A DNA stretch of 64,000 nucleotides from Faucicola sp902506225 (GCA_902506225.1 LR733345.1:1364001-1428000), one strand, 5' to 3'. Positions 9,283-19,125 are shown, numbered from the stretch's first letter. Numbers and translations are program-made. The notes: a model not told the origin generated them from the sequence alone.

Positions 9283-9627
9283 ATGTCTCAATCAATGATA
9301 GCGTATGGCTTTTTAGCGATTGCGATTGTCAGTGAAGTTACTGGTGCAACTTTTTTGGCAAAATCAGAGGGGTTTAGCAAACCCTTGCCCACTATTATCA
9401 CCATGATTTGTTTTGGCATTGCTTTTTATCTTCTTTCACAAGTCATCAAAATCATACCACTGGGGATAGCTTATGCCATTTGGTCAGGGGTGGGTATTGT
9501 GTTGACCGCTATTATTGGTTACTTTATTTTGGGTAACAAATTGGATTTACCCGCCATCGCGGGAATGAGCCTAATTGTATTGGGTGTGATTGTGATTAAT
9601 CTGTTTTCTCATTCAGCCACGCATTAA
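9283..9627 (+). CDS. Small multidrug resistance (SMR/EmrE-type) efflux transporter
   Basis: The 114-residue protein has four transmembrane helices and the family's essential glutamate in helix 1 within 'AIAIVSEVTGATFLAKSEGF' (Glu at about residue 18). 'YAIWSGVGIV' in helix 3 is the SMR dimer signature. Members work as antiparallel dimers in the inner membrane, exchanging protons for quaternary ammonium or guanidinium-type cations. The sequence favours the EmrE/QacE side, though substrate is not certain. Start supported by AAGGATA upstream. It stands alone between rimO and pyrH. Confidence 0.9.
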   Translation: MSQSMIAYGFLAIAIVSEVTGATFLAKSEGFSKPLPTIITMICFGIAFYLLSQVIKIIPLGIAYAIWSGVGIVLTAIIGYFILGNKLDLPAIAGMSLIVLGVIVINLFSHSATH

Positions 9628-9814
9628 TAATCCACACATTAATATAGCACCTTGATAATTTGATGGCTAAAGCCGATTGAATTCTCGAAGTTAGAGCAGG
9701 CTAAAAATTAAAATGACTGTTGAAATTATCTTTACACTATCTAAAAACCGTTAATTTTGTTAAAATTTCGCCATTTGCATTATTTGTAATCCAACAGCCA
9801 ACAAGAGGTCAACC

Positions 9815-10543
9815 ATGTCTGATAAAGCTCCCCGTTACCAACGTATTTTGCTCAAACTCTCTGGCGAGGCCCTGGCAGGCAAAAATGATATGGGGATTGA
9901 TTCAGGCGTATTAGACAGCATGAGCCTTGCGATTGCGCACTTGGTAGGATTGGGTGTGCAAGTGGGTATCGTGGTCGGTGGTGGCAACTTGTATCGTGGC
10001 GCTGCGCTACAAAAACAAGGCCTAGTGGGCCGTGTCACAGGCGACCAAATGGGTATGCTTGCGACCGTGATGAATGGCTTGGCGATGCGTGACGCCTTGG
10101 AGCGCCGTAATATCAAATGCCGTTTGATGTCAGCCTTGCCAATTGGCGAAGTGACTGAAAACTACAGCAGCCGCAACGCCATTCGCTATTTACAAAACAA
10201 TGAAGTGTGCGTGTTTGTCGCAGGTACCGGCAATCCATTTTTTACTACGGATACCGCAGCATGTTTACGTGGCATCGAGATTGAAGCCAATTTAATCCTA
10301 AAAGCCACCAAAGTCGATGGCGTGTATAACAAAGACCCAAACACCCATGACGATGCCGTCAAATACGACGAACTTACCTTTGACCAAGTGCTAGATCAAA
10401 AGTTAGGCGTAATGGATTTGACTGCGATTGCCTTGCTGCGTGAGCATAACGTACCGCTGCAAGTATTTGATATGGCAAAACCTAACGCGCTGCTTCATGT
10501 GGTGATGGGCGAGTCAGAAGGCACCAAAGTTATCAATTACTAA
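9815..10543 (+). CDS. pyrH: Uridylate kinase PyrH
   Basis: The 242-residue protein phosphorylates UMP to UDP in the cytoplasm and is the bacterial hexameric amino-acid-kinase-type enzyme. Visible motifs: RILLKLSGEALAG at the N-terminus, VVGGGNLYRG (nucleotide site), GRVTGDQMGMLATVMN, GTGNPFFTTDTAA, and KATKVDGVYNKDP. AGAGG lies upstream of the ATG. It heads the supercluster leading to lipid A genes, and frr follows after 38 bases, the usual bacterial pair. Confidence 0.97.
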   Translation: MSDKAPRYQRILLKLSGEALAGKNDMGIDSGVLDSMSLAIAHLVGLGVQVGIVVGGGNLYRGAALQKQGLVGRVTGDQMGMLATVMNGLAMRDALERRNIKCRLMSALPIGEVTENYSSRNAIRYLQNNEVCVFVAGTGNPFFTTDTAACLRGIEIEANLILKATKVDGVYNKDPNTHDDAVKYDELTFDQVLDQKLGVMDLTAIALLREHNVPLQVFDMAKPNALLHVVMGESEGTKVINY

Positions 10544-10581
10544 TTTCTAATTTGACATACAGAGTTTTAAAAGGATACAAC

Positions 10582-11136
10582 ATGATTAACGATATTAAAA
10601 AACAAGGCGAAGATAAAATGAAAAAGGCGATTGAAGCCTTAGAAAATGCCTTTAGCAAATTACGGACAGGCCGTGCTCATCCTGGTATTTTGCAGGGTGT
10701 GATGGTGTCTTACTATGGCTCTGAGATGCCACTTAATCAAGTGGCGAGCATCAACGTTGAAGACTCTCGTACCCTGTTAGTGCAGCCTTTTGACCGTAGC
10801 ATGGTGCAGGCAGTCGACAAAGCAATTCGTGAATCAGATTTGGGTCTTAACCCAATGAGCGCAGAAGTGATTCGGGTGCCATTACCCGCATTGACGGAAG
10901 AAACCCGTAAAGATATGCAAAAGTTGGCACGTCATGAAGCCGAAGAGCGCCGTGTATCCGTGCGTAATGCTCGCCGTGATGCCAACAATGCCTTAAAAGC
11001 CTTGGTAAAAGACAAGCAAATCTCAGAAGACGATGAACGCCGCGCCAATGACGACATCCAAAAAATGACCGATAAATACATTGATAGCATTGATAAAATG
11101 CTCTCTAGCAAAGAAGCAGAGTTAATGGCCGTTTAA
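10582..11136 (+). CDS. frr: Ribosome recycling factor
   Basis: The 184-residue protein matches the family length of 185. It splits post-termination ribosomes with EF-G. Motifs include KLRTGRAHPGIL near residue 25-36, SYYGSEMPLNQVASI, and 'EERRVSVRNARRDANNALK' in the long helical domain. The start at 10582 has AAGGATAC upstream; an earlier in-frame ATG would add ten residues foreign to the family. Confidence 0.97.
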   Translation: MINDIKKQGEDKMKKAIEALENAFSKLRTGRAHPGILQGVMVSYYGSEMPLNQVASINVEDSRTLLVQPFDRSMVQAVDKAIRESDLGLNPMSAEVIRVPLPALTEETRKDMQKLARHEAEERRVSVRNARRDANNALKALVKDKQISEDDERRANDDIQKMTDKYIDSIDKMLSSKEAELMAV

Positions 11137-11180
11137 TCGTTATTTATCCCATAAAAGAACCAATTCATAAGAAGTAGGTC

Positions 11181-11921
11181 ATGGTTGAGTCAAAGGCAGC
11201 AATGCCACAACATATTGCCATCATTATGGATGGCAATAACCGCTATGCCAAAGCACATGGGCTACCAACCGGTGGCGGGCATATTGCCGGCAAAGATAAT
11301 TTAGACCCTTTGGTTGAGCATTGCATGGATATCGGTATACGTGCATTGACGGTGTTTGCTTTTTCTAGCGAAAATTGGCAGCGCCCAGCCAATGAAGTGG
11401 CGTTATTGATGAAGCTGCTTGAGCAAACCGTCCATGACCAATTACCGCGGATGCTGCGGCATCAAATTTCTCTGCGCTTTATCGGTGATAGGGATGCCTT
11501 AACGCCACATTTACGCGCGATTATGCAAGATGCAGAAGAGCAAACTGCCCATTTTACTAAGATGAGTTTGGTGATTGCCATCAGCTACGGCGGTCAATGG
11601 GACCTCGTCAATGCCTGCCGCCAAGTTGCCAAGCAAGTGGCACAAGGCGCGCTTACTGCCGATGCCATTACCCAAGACGATTTTGCACGCCACCTGTCGC
11701 TATCGGATTTACCCGCCGTTGATATGTTAATCCGTACAGGGGGTGATTACCGCATTTCTAATTTTCTACTTTGGCAATGTGCGTATGCTGAGTTATTTTT
11801 TACCGAAACGCTTTGGCCAGATTTCAAGGCGGCTGAATTAGACCAAATGATTGATATTTTCATGGGTCGTGAGCGTCGATTTGGTAAGACCAGCGAGCAA
11901 GTATTGGGTTTGGGCTTTTAG
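11181..11921 (+). CDS. uppS: Undecaprenyl diphosphate synthase (cis-prenyltransferase)
   Basis: The 246-residue enzyme extends farnesyl-PP with eight isopentenyl units to make the C55 carrier for peptidoglycan and O-antigen. 'HIAIIMDGNNRYAKAHG' holds the catalytic Asp; many relatives have GNGRWA here. 'FAFSSENWQRP' and 'DMLIRTGGDYRISNFLLWQCAYAELFFT' are the other conserved blocks. It sits 20 bases before cdsA, consistent with an operon. Confidence 0.96.
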   Translation: MVESKAAMPQHIAIIMDGNNRYAKAHGLPTGGGHIAGKDNLDPLVEHCMDIGIRALTVFAFSSENWQRPANEVALLMKLLEQTVHDQLPRMLRHQISLRFIGDRDALTPHLRAIMQDAEEQTAHFTKMSLVIAISYGGQWDLVNACRQVAKQVAQGALTADAITQDDFARHLSLSDLPAVDMLIRTGGDYRISNFLLWQCAYAELFFTETLWPDFKAAELDQMIDIFMGRERRFGKTSEQVLGLGF

Positions 11922-11940
11922 TTAATCAATAGGAATTGTC

Positions 11941-12828
11941 ATGTGGGAACGCATTAGAACCGCCATTATTTTGTTAGTGATTGTTGGCGTTGCAATGTTT
12001 GCTACCCGCGAGCCTATTTTGATGTTGCCGCTATTGTTAGTCGGTGCAGGTTTTGGGGCTTTTGAGTGGTCAAAGCTCATGCCGTCACTTGAACAAAATC
12101 CCGACAGTTATGTACCGCCTACCACCCAAATGCCGACCAAACCCGCCAAACCAATTGATTATATGTATACTCTTGTGATGCTAGGGATTGTCAGTGTGTT
12201 ATTGGTGATAGCAAAGCTAACCGGCAGCATAGCCGCTTGGGTGTTTTTTTGGCTGGTCGCGGCGCTGATTTGGTTGCTAGCGATTGGCTGGATTCGCCAT
12301 TATCCCAACAATACGCAAGCTTGGTATGGTAAGCAGTTGTACGTCATTGGTATGATTATACTGTCATCCGCCATTACTGCGATGTATTATCTGTGGTCAC
12401 TTTCAGCTTGGTGGCTGTTATATGTTTTTGTATTGGTGTGGTGCGCGGATAGCGGTGCTTACTTTGTCGGACGAAAACTTGGCAGACGCAAAATGTCCCC
12501 GCACGTCTCACCCAATAAAAGTGTGGAAGGCTTATTAGGTGGACTTGCTACAGGCACGCTTGTGGTGATTGGCGTCTCTTTTGGGTTGTTAAACGATTGG
12601 TCGATGACGGCCATTGGCGTGTTTTTGCTGTTATCCTTGCTCACTATCATCATGTCCGTGTTCGGTGATTTATTTGAAAGTATGCTAAAGCGCCATGCAG
12701 GCGTCAAAGATGCCGGGGCATTGTTGCCAGGACATGGGGGCATTCTTGATCGTATTGATTCGCAGCTTTCAGCAGTGCCAATTTTTGCGTTGGGGTTTTG
12801 GGCGATGAAATTTTACGGATTAATTTAA
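11941..12828 (+). CDS. cdsA: Phosphatidate cytidylyltransferase
   Basis: The 295-residue polytopic inner-membrane enzyme makes CDP-diacylglycerol from CTP and phosphatidate. The C-terminal segment SMLKRHAGVKDAGALLPGHG, followed by GILDRIDS, fits the CDP-alcohol signature (SxxKRxxxxKDxgxxxPGHGGxxDRxD). At least seven hydrophobic segments precede it. AGGAAT lies upstream of the ATG. It follows uppS as in most gammaproteobacteria. Confidence 0.96.
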   Translation: MWERIRTAIILLVIVGVAMFATREPILMLPLLLVGAGFGAFEWSKLMPSLEQNPDSYVPPTTQMPTKPAKPIDYMYTLVMLGIVSVLLVIAKLTGSIAAWVFFWLVAALIWLLAIGWIRHYPNNTQAWYGKQLYVIGMIILSSAITAMYYLWSLSAWWLLYVFVLVWCADSGAYFVGRKLGRRKMSPHVSPNKSVEGLLGGLATGTLVVIGVSFGLLNDWSMTAIGVFLLLSLLTIIMSVFGDLFESMLKRHAGVKDAGALLPGHGGILDRIDSQLSAVPIFALGFWAMKFYGLI

Positions 12829-12869
12829 TGCTACATTGGGTTAGCTTTCAAAAATTTTCACACCTGCTT

Positions 12870-12914
12870 AATACCAATTTGTTCAATACCAATCTAGCCA
12901 ATATCAATTTGTTT
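12870..12914 (+). repeat. Degenerate 15-bp tandem repeat, three copies, between cdsA and dxr
   Basis: AATACCAATTTGTTC (12870-12884), AATACCAATCTAGCC (12885-12899) and AATATCAATTTGTTT (12900-12914) lie head to tail in the 264-bp cdsA-dxr gap. The copies diverge by one to four bases. No gene is convincing here. Confidence 0.7.
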
Positions 12915-13092
12915 AATCCACTAATCAATGCAAGCTTGTGTTTCATTCAATCTTTTTTGCGCAACTGCTTGTTGATTGATGCTTAAAAATCTTCTCGCGT
13001 GTTAATATGCTTATCACAGTGGCAATTTGCCGCTGTAAACGCAAAATGTTATGTTTAACCGCCGTCTGCCCGCAACTTACTAGGTCATTGTA

Positions 13093-14313
13093 ATGCTATC
13101 TTCAAGTCACACTATACCGCAAAAAAACATTGCTATTATGGGCGCAACAGGCTCTATCGGCGATAGTACCCTATCTGTCGTCAGTCAGCATCCTGATTTG
13201 TATAATGTGGTCGGGGTGACAGGGTTTTCGCGGCTCGATAAACTGTTGAGCATTTGCCAGCAATTTAAGCCAACTTATGTTTGTGTTGCCAAAGAAAAGG
13301 AAACAACATTTGCGCAGATGCTCAGCGATGCTCATCTAAGCTGCAAGATTTTGATTGGTGAGCAAGGTTTGGCCGAGCTTGCCACGTTAGCAGAAGTGGA
13401 CATGGTGGTTGCGGCCATCGTCGGCGCTGCAGGCTTGCCATCAACGCTGGCAGCGGCTAACGCGGGTAAAACGATTTTACTTGCCAATAAAGAAGCATTA
13501 GTGATGGCAGGTGAGCTGATGATTAAAGCAGTCAAACAGTCAAATGCCAAATTGCTGCCAATTGATAGTGAGCACAATGCCATTTTTCAATGTTTGCCTA
13601 CCGCGGTGCAACAACAACGCAATGCCATTCATGATGATAATCATGGTATTAAAAAGCTTTGGTTAACGGCCTCAGGTGGGCCTTTTTTATACAAAACACT
13701 CGATGATATGAAACGCGCCAGTGTTGCAGAGGCTGTCAAACACCCCAACTGGTCTATGGGGCAAAAAATATCGGTAGATAGTGCCACCATGATGAATAAA
13801 GGCTTGGAGCTGATTGAAGCAAGTTTCTTATTTGATATGCCGGTCTCTGAGATTGAAGTGGTCATTCATCCGCAAAGCATCGTGCACTCTATGGTTGAAT
13901 ACAACGATGGTAGTTTTTTAGCGCAACTAGGCAGCCCTGATATGCGTACCCCCATTGCCCATGCTATGGCATACCCCAATCGTATCAGCAGTGGGGTGCA
14001 GCGATTAGATATTTTTAAGTTAAGTAATTTAAATTTTGTCCGACCGGATTTAGAAAAGTTTAAATGCCTAGGGTTGGCTTATCAAGCCATGCAACAAGGT
14101 AGCTATGCTTGTATCGCCTTAAATGCCAGTAATGAGATAGCCGTTCAAGCGTTTTTAAACGGCGACATCTGTTTAACCGATATTGCCGATATCAATGAAA
14201 AAGTGCTATTGCAAGCCGAAAAACAGCCGATTGGATCATTGCAAGCAATTTTGGCAGTCGATAAACTAAGCCGTGAACAAGCACACCAATGTATTGCCGA
14301 TTTAAACGCTTAA
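13093..14313 (+). CDS. dxr: 1-deoxy-D-xylulose 5-phosphate reductoisomerase
   Basis: The 406-residue enzyme converts DXP to MEP with NADPH, the committed step of the non-mevalonate isoprenoid pathway. The NADPH loop is 'NIAIMGATGSIGDSTL'; 'LLPIDSEHNAIFQ' holds the divalent-metal Asp and Glu; 'LTASGGPF' and 'NWSMGQKISVDSATMMNKGLE' contact substrate. Its product route feeds UppS encoded just upstream. The stop codon lies in a run of three GCTTAAAAA-type repeats at 14308-14338. Confidence 0.97.
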   Translation: MLSSSHTIPQKNIAIMGATGSIGDSTLSVVSQHPDLYNVVGVTGFSRLDKLLSICQQFKPTYVCVAKEKETTFAQMLSDAHLSCKILIGEQGLAELATLAEVDMVVAAIVGAAGLPSTLAAANAGKTILLANKEALVMAGELMIKAVKQSNAKLLPIDSEHNAIFQCLPTAVQQQRNAIHDDNHGIKKLWLTASGGPFLYKTLDDMKRASVAEAVKHPNWSMGQKISVDSATMMNKGLELIEASFLFDMPVSEIEVVIHPQSIVHSMVEYNDGSFLAQLGSPDMRTPIAHAMAYPNRISSGVQRLDIFKLSNLNFVRPDLEKFKCLGLAYQAMQQGSYACIALNASNEIAVQAFLNGDICLTDIADINEKVLLQAEKQPIGSLQAILAVDKLSREQAHQCIADLNA

Positions 14314-14441
14314 AAAATGCTTAAAAAAGCTTAAAAATAGTTGGCAACACTGGTTGATAATCGTTAAGAATGACTACATAACTTATTAACATAACGATAG
14401 TTAAATTATTTTTAGCCTGTGATTTTGTCAAAAGGATAGCC

Positions 14442-15809
14442 ATGAATTTCATCTTGACCGTTTTAGCTGCGATTGTGGTACTAGGACCTTTGGTTGCGCT
14501 ACATGAGTGGGGGCATTACATTGTTGCTCGGCTGTGCGGTGTCAAGGTATTGACCTATTCAATTGGGTTTGGTCCAAAGCTGCTAAGCTGGACAAGTAAA
14601 AAAACTGGGATTAATTATGCTCTCTCTGCGATTCCGCTTGGCGGCTATGTCAAAATGCTCGATGAGCGAGAAGGCAAAGTCAATCCAGCCGAACGTCATT
14701 TAGCCTTTAATAACCAAAAACCTTGGAAAAAAATCGCCATCGTCGCAGCAGGTCCGGTGATGAACTTACTCATTGCGATTTTTTTGTATTGGCTGCTATT
14801 TATCACCCCAACCCAAGTCTTGGCGACCAAAGTCGGCAGTATTTTGCCCAATTCACCCGTCAGTCAAACCAGTCTAAAAGTCGGTGACGAAATTGTTGCG
14901 GTCGATAATAAACCCATCCAAAGTTGGCAAGATATTAACTATGCGTTAGCCGATCGCATGGGCGAGTCGGGGCAAGTTAATTTGACGGTGAATGCCGCGC
15001 AAGGTCAAACCAATGTCGCCGTGCCAATACAGCGCTTTATGAAAGTAGAAGCGGGTAAAGCAACCAACCCCATTGATAGTCTAGGCGCGATTCCGTGGCA
15101 ACCAAAAATTCCTGCGGTGGTCGGTGAAATTGTCCCAAATAGCGCTGCCGCGCGTCAAGGTCTGCAAGTCGGTGATACCATCACCCGTGTCAACGGTCAA
15201 CCGGTGAGCGATTGGCTGGCGTTTTCACAAGTTGTCAAATCAAGCCCCGAGCAGTTATTAACCCTTGAAGTACAGCGCCAAGGCAAAATTACTACCTTAC
15301 AAGTCATGCCACAAGCAAAAAAAGATACCATGGGCAATCGATTTGGACAAATTGGCGCAGCGGCAGCAGCATCTAAGGTCACGCCGCCACCTGAGTATAT
15401 AAAAACCATTCAATATACCCCCATCCAAGCGGTGGAAAAATCCGTGCATCAAACCGTTAACTTGAGTGCCATGACCCTCAAATCCATGGGTAAAATGTTG
15501 ATGGGCACCATTGGGGTTGAAAACCTATCAGGTCCTATTACCATTGCCAAAGTCGCCAATCAAAGCTTTAGCATCGGTTGGGAAGCGGTATTGTCGTTTA
15601 TGGCGATTATCAGTTTAAGCCTTGCTGTGCTCAATTTATTACCCGTACCTGTGCTTGATGGCGGTCATATTGTCATGTATGCCTATGAGGCTATTTTTGG
15701 TAAACCTATGCCGGAGAAAATACAAATGATGGGAATGAATATCGGTTTAGTTTTGCTTGCAGGTTTCATGCTGTTGGCGATTGGTAACGATATCTCACGC
15801 TTGTTTTAA
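14442..15809 (+). CDS. rseP: Site-2 intramembrane metalloprotease RseP
   Basis: The 455-residue inner-membrane protease has the zinc motif HEWGH (HExxH) in its first helix. Two PDZ domains lie in the middle (GSILPNSPVSQTSLKVGDEI and GEIVPNSAAARQGLQVGDTI). The C-terminal NLLPVPVLDGGH motif supplies the third metal ligand. In E. coli it cleaves RseA and clears signal peptides; the placement before bamA and skp fits envelope-stress control. AAAGGAT precedes the ATG. Confidence 0.96.
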   Translation: MNFILTVLAAIVVLGPLVALHEWGHYIVARLCGVKVLTYSIGFGPKLLSWTSKKTGINYALSAIPLGGYVKMLDEREGKVNPAERHLAFNNQKPWKKIAIVAAGPVMNLLIAIFLYWLLFITPTQVLATKVGSILPNSPVSQTSLKVGDEIVAVDNKPIQSWQDINYALADRMGESGQVNLTVNAAQGQTNVAVPIQRFMKVEAGKATNPIDSLGAIPWQPKIPAVVGEIVPNSAAARQGLQVGDTITRVNGQPVSDWLAFSQVVKSSPEQLLTLEVQRQGKITTLQVMPQAKKDTMGNRFGQIGAAAAASKVTPPPEYIKTIQYTPIQAVEKSVHQTVNLSAMTLKSMGKMLMGTIGVENLSGPITIAKVANQSFSIGWEAVLSFMAIISLSLAVLNLLPVPVLDGGHIVMYAYEAIFGKPMPEKIQMMGMNIGLVLLAGFMLLAIGNDISRLF

Positions 15810-16179
15810 CCGACCCAAATTTGGCTAAAATATTGATTTGTAGTTTTGTTTTTTCGCTAGACTTTACGCAAAATTTAGCTTACCTTATGCCAGTAAAATT
15901 TATTTACGTATTTCTTGTACTTTGATAATACAAGCTACACATCAAAGACAAACTATTACTAGAAGTTTAATCAAGTCACCCTTTTTGATAGCATTTGTCA
16001 TTTTTAGCTAACTAAACTTAGATTACCAAACTTAGATTACCAAACTTAGATTACCAAGCCTAGATACAAACCTAGATACAAACCTAGATAAATACCTTTG
16101 GCTAACTAATTTTGGATACCTAAAAGTGACAGGTTTCATGCATTATCTTTGGGCAGTCGTCAATTCGGAAACAAGTTAT
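15810..16179 (+). other. 370-bp gap before bamA
   Basis: The gap is AT-rich and holds a tandem repeat array (16014-16090, listed separately). I see no convincing sigma-E or sigma-70 promoter and no hairpin followed by a T run, so readthrough from rseP into bamA is possible. A GTG at 16126 in frame with bamA could extend it by 18 residues but lacks a clear ribosome-binding site. Confidence 0.5.
16014..16090 (+). repeat. Compound tandem repeat upstream of bamA (14-bp x3, then 12-bp x3)
   Basis: AAACTTAGATTACC is repeated perfectly at 16014-16027, 16028-16041 and 16042-16055. It passes directly into AAGCCTAGATAC (16056-16067), AAACCTAGATAC (16068-16079) and a partial third copy to 16090. The second unit looks like a deleted variant of the first. 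Confidence 0.95.
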
Positions 16180-18573
16180 ATGCGAAATTCAGCGTTATTT
16201 TTGGTTGCACCGTTAGCACTCGTTACCTCGTATGCACAAGCGGCAAATTTTACCGTGAGCGATATTCAATTTAATGGATTGACACGGGTATCCGCTGATA
16301 ACCTCTATCCCGTGCTTGCTGTCAATACCGGTGAAGTAGCAAACGATACCAATATCGCAGCTAGTATCAAAGCCCTCTATGAAACTGGCAATTTCTCAGA
16401 CGTTAAAGCGTCCCAATCAGGCAATAAATTGGTATTTGACGTGGTAGAGCGCCCAATTATCGCAAATGTCACTTATGAGGGTAATAAACTGATTCCAAAA
16501 GAAGCAATAACCGAAGGCCTAAAACGTATTGGCATTGTAGAAGGCAATGTGTTAAAACAGGCGACAGTTGAGCAAGTGCAAAATGAGCTAAAACAGCAAT
16601 ACAACCAGCAAGGTTATTATAATAGCGAAGTTAAGGTGACCCAAACGCCCTTAGACAATAACCGCGTTGCGCTTAAATTTAATTTTGTTGAAGGTAAAGC
16701 GGCGCGTGTTGTCGATATCAAGGTGATTGGCAACAAACATTTTAGCGACAAAGAAATCAGACAAGCGATGAGCATCAAAGAAAGCTCATGGATCAATGTG
16801 ATTAGCAAATCTGACCGCTATGCCAAAGAAAAGCTTGCGGCAAGTTTAGAAAATGTCACCGCCATGTACCAAAACGCGGGCTTTGTCAAATTCACCATCA
16901 ATGATGCCACCATTAATTTAAGTCCAGAAAAAGACAAAGTGTTTATTGAGCTCAATCTTACTGAAGGTGAGCAATATAAATTTGGCAATGTCAACTTTAT
17001 GGGTACGCCCAACTACGATACCGACAAGCTTCGTAAGCAAGTGGCATTTAAGCCAGGCGAGCGTTATTCACAACGTCAAATGACGACAACTTTACAGAAT
17101 CTTGGCACATTGTACGGTAACGATGGCTACTATTTTGCCCAAATCCGCCCAGTGCCGCGTATCAATGAAGACACTCGCACGGTAGATGTCGATTTCTTTA
17201 TTGATCCTGTGCGTCCTGTATATGTGCGCCGTATCAATTTTACCGGTAACAATAAAACCGCAGATGAAGTATTGCGCCGAGAAATGCGCCAAATGGAAGG
17301 CGCATTGGCTTCCAATGAAAAAATCGATTTGTCGCGCACGCGTTTGATGCGTACAGGCTTCTTCAAAACTGTCAACATGGATGTCAAACCTGTCCCTAAC
17401 ACCCCCGATCAGGTAGATATTAATGTCGCAGTAGAGGAGCAACCATCAGGTACCAGTACCATTGCGGCTGGTTATTCACAAAGTGGTGGTATCACTTTCC
17501 AAGCAGGTTTAAGTCAATCCAACTTTTTGGGTACAGGTAATCAGGTCAATATTTCGTTATCGCGTTCTCAGACGTTAGATAGTTATAATTTGGGCTATAC
17601 CAACCCGTACTTTACCCCAGATGGGATATCGCAAAGTGCCAGTATCTATACACGCAAAACCAAATATGACAGAAAAAACATTTCAAACTATGTAACAGAC
17701 TCGTATGGTGGCACCTTAGGTTTTAGCTACCCGATTGATGAAAATAAGAGTTTAAGTGCCGGTCTCACACTTGATAATACCAAAATCAAAGCAGGCGCTT
17801 TGTTAGCGGTATCAAACTATCAATACTTAAAAGACGAAGGTGCTCTGCAAGTAGGTTCAGACTCTGATGGCAATGAATCATTCGAATCAGACCCATTTAA
17901 TACCGCGAGCTTAAATTTAGGCTGGAATATGAACACGCTTGACCGTTGGCGTTTTCCAACCAACGGTATGTCACATAACGTCAATTTGGAACTGGCCTTC
18001 GGTGATGCCACTTACCAAAAACTGGTCTACCAAGGAAACTACTATCGCCCATTCCTAAAAAATACCGTACTACGCGGTTATACCAAGTTAGGATATGGTA
18101 ACGATTTACCTTTCTGGAAAAATTTCTTCGCAGGGGGTTATGGCTCATTGCGTGGTTATCAGAATGCCACTTTAGGCCCTACCAGTAATCGTTATTACCC
18201 AGTGAAAAATAATAGTGGGGTCGATAATTACCCAGAAGAGATTGGCGGTAATGCACTCGCGCAAGTGGGTACTGAATTAATCTTGCCGATGCCGTTTAAA
18301 GGCGATTGGGCAGACCAAATCCGTCCGGTGTTATTTATTGAAGGGGCACAAGTGTTTGACACCACCAATAAATATGACCAAAAAGTCACAGTGGGTGGCA
18401 ATACCGTATCGCTATTAAATGAAAAAGACAATAACATGCGTTTTAGCGCGGGTGCGGGTTTCACTTGGATTACCCCAATTGGTCCAATCTCATTAAGCTA
18501 TGCCGTTCCGCTTAATGATAAAGATAAAGATAAAGTCGACAATGTACAGTTCGAAATTGGACGTACATTCTAA
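16180..18573 (+). CDS. bamA: Outer-membrane protein assembly factor BamA
   Basis: The 797-residue precursor starts MRNSALFLVAPLALVTSYAQA with likely signal cleavage after AQA, before ANFTVSDIQFNGL. Five POTRA domains span about residues 20-420, each with the conserved G-N/F pattern (for example FTGNNKTADEVLRREMRQ). A 16-strand barrel ends in the aromatic 'FEIGRTF', the outer-membrane sorting signal. 'GGYGSLRGY' is the conserved VRGF-like loop. BamA inserts beta-barrel proteins into the outer membrane. I chose the ATG at 16180 because it begins the signal peptide. A short DKDKDK repeat lies near the C-terminus. Confidence 0.96.
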   Translation: MRNSALFLVAPLALVTSYAQAANFTVSDIQFNGLTRVSADNLYPVLAVNTGEVANDTNIAASIKALYETGNFSDVKASQSGNKLVFDVVERPIIANVTYEGNKLIPKEAITEGLKRIGIVEGNVLKQATVEQVQNELKQQYNQQGYYNSEVKVTQTPLDNNRVALKFNFVEGKAARVVDIKVIGNKHFSDKEIRQAMSIKESSWINVISKSDRYAKEKLAASLENVTAMYQNAGFVKFTINDATINLSPEKDKVFIELNLTEGEQYKFGNVNFMGTPNYDTDKLRKQVAFKPGERYSQRQMTTTLQNLGTLYGNDGYYFAQIRPVPRINEDTRTVDVDFFIDPVRPVYVRRINFTGNNKTADEVLRREMRQMEGALASNEKIDLSRTRLMRTGFFKTVNMDVKPVPNTPDQVDINVAVEEQPSGTSTIAAGYSQSGGITFQAGLSQSNFLGTGNQVNISLSRSQTLDSYNLGYTNPYFTPDGISQSASIYTRKTKYDRKNISNYVTDSYGGTLGFSYPIDENKSLSAGLTLDNTKIKAGALLAVSNYQYLKDEGALQVGSDSDGNESFESDPFNTASLNLGWNMNTLDRWRFPTNGMSHNVNLELAFGDATYQKLVYQGNYYRPFLKNTVLRGYTKLGYGNDLPFWKNFFAGGYGSLRGYQNATLGPTSNRYYPVKNNSGVDNYPEEIGGNALAQVGTELILPMPFKGDWADQIRPVLFIEGAQVFDTTNKYDQKVTVGGNTVSLLNEKDNNMRFSAGAGFTWITPIGPISLSYAVPLNDKDKDKVDNVQFEIGRTF

Positions 18574-18586
18574 AAGGTCTATGTAT

Positions 18587-19099
18587 ATGAAAATAATCAC
18601 TCAGTTAGCCACAGCAAGTATTTTAAGTGTATTGGCAATGCCAGTGTTTGCCAATACCGTTGCGGTTTGGAATTCCCAAGTTGCCATTAACAATACTAAC
18701 ATCGCCAAAACCAAAATTGGCGTGGTGCAAGCGGCGGTCAAACCAAAGCAGCAGCAGCTTGACAGCTACAAAGCCACCATTGAGCGTTTGCAAAAACAAT
18801 ATGCCACGCAAAACGCTCAGATGACCCAAGCACAAAAGGATGATTTGCGTAAGCAAATTCAAACCAACCTACAAAATTATGAACAGGTTGCCAGTCAAAT
18901 CCAGTCCATCATTGATGCCAATGAGGCAGAAGTGATGCAGCGAATTGTCCCCAAAATCCAAGCCATTAAAGAAAATATTGTGCGTCAAAAAAATATTGAT
19001 GTGCTCATTGATAATCGTGATAGAACAGTTAGTTATGTCAAACCCGAATGGGATGTAACGGCAGATTTTACCAAAGCGATTAATGATCAAGTAAAATAA
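18587..19099 (+). CDS. skp: OmpH/Skp-family periplasmic chaperone
   Basis: The 170-residue precursor has a signal peptide MKIITQLATASILSVLAMPVFA with cleavage likely before NTVAVWN. The 'VAVWNSQVAI' strand and a long charged coiled-coil ('KPKQQQLDSYKATIERLQKQ' and onward) fit the Skp tentacle fold, which holds unfolded outer-membrane proteins in the periplasm. It follows bamA by 13 bases with AAAAGG upstream, the usual order. An ATG six bases earlier is possible. A strong terminator follows. Confidence 0.9.
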   Translation: MKIITQLATASILSVLAMPVFANTVAVWNSQVAINNTNIAKTKIGVVQAAVKPKQQQLDSYKATIERLQKQYATQNAQMTQAQKDDLRKQIQTNLQNYEQVASQIQSIIDANEAEVMQRIVPKIQAIKENIVRQKNIDVLIDNRDRTVSYVKPEWDVTADFTKAINDQVK

Positions 19100-19125
19100 T
19101 ATTTTTTAAGCTCAGAGGTTTTAGC

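Noticed and set aside
12798..12986. A 62-codon frame overlapping the end of cdsA
   Set aside because: Its Asn/Leu-rich sequence comes from the 15-bp tandem repeat; no start signal.
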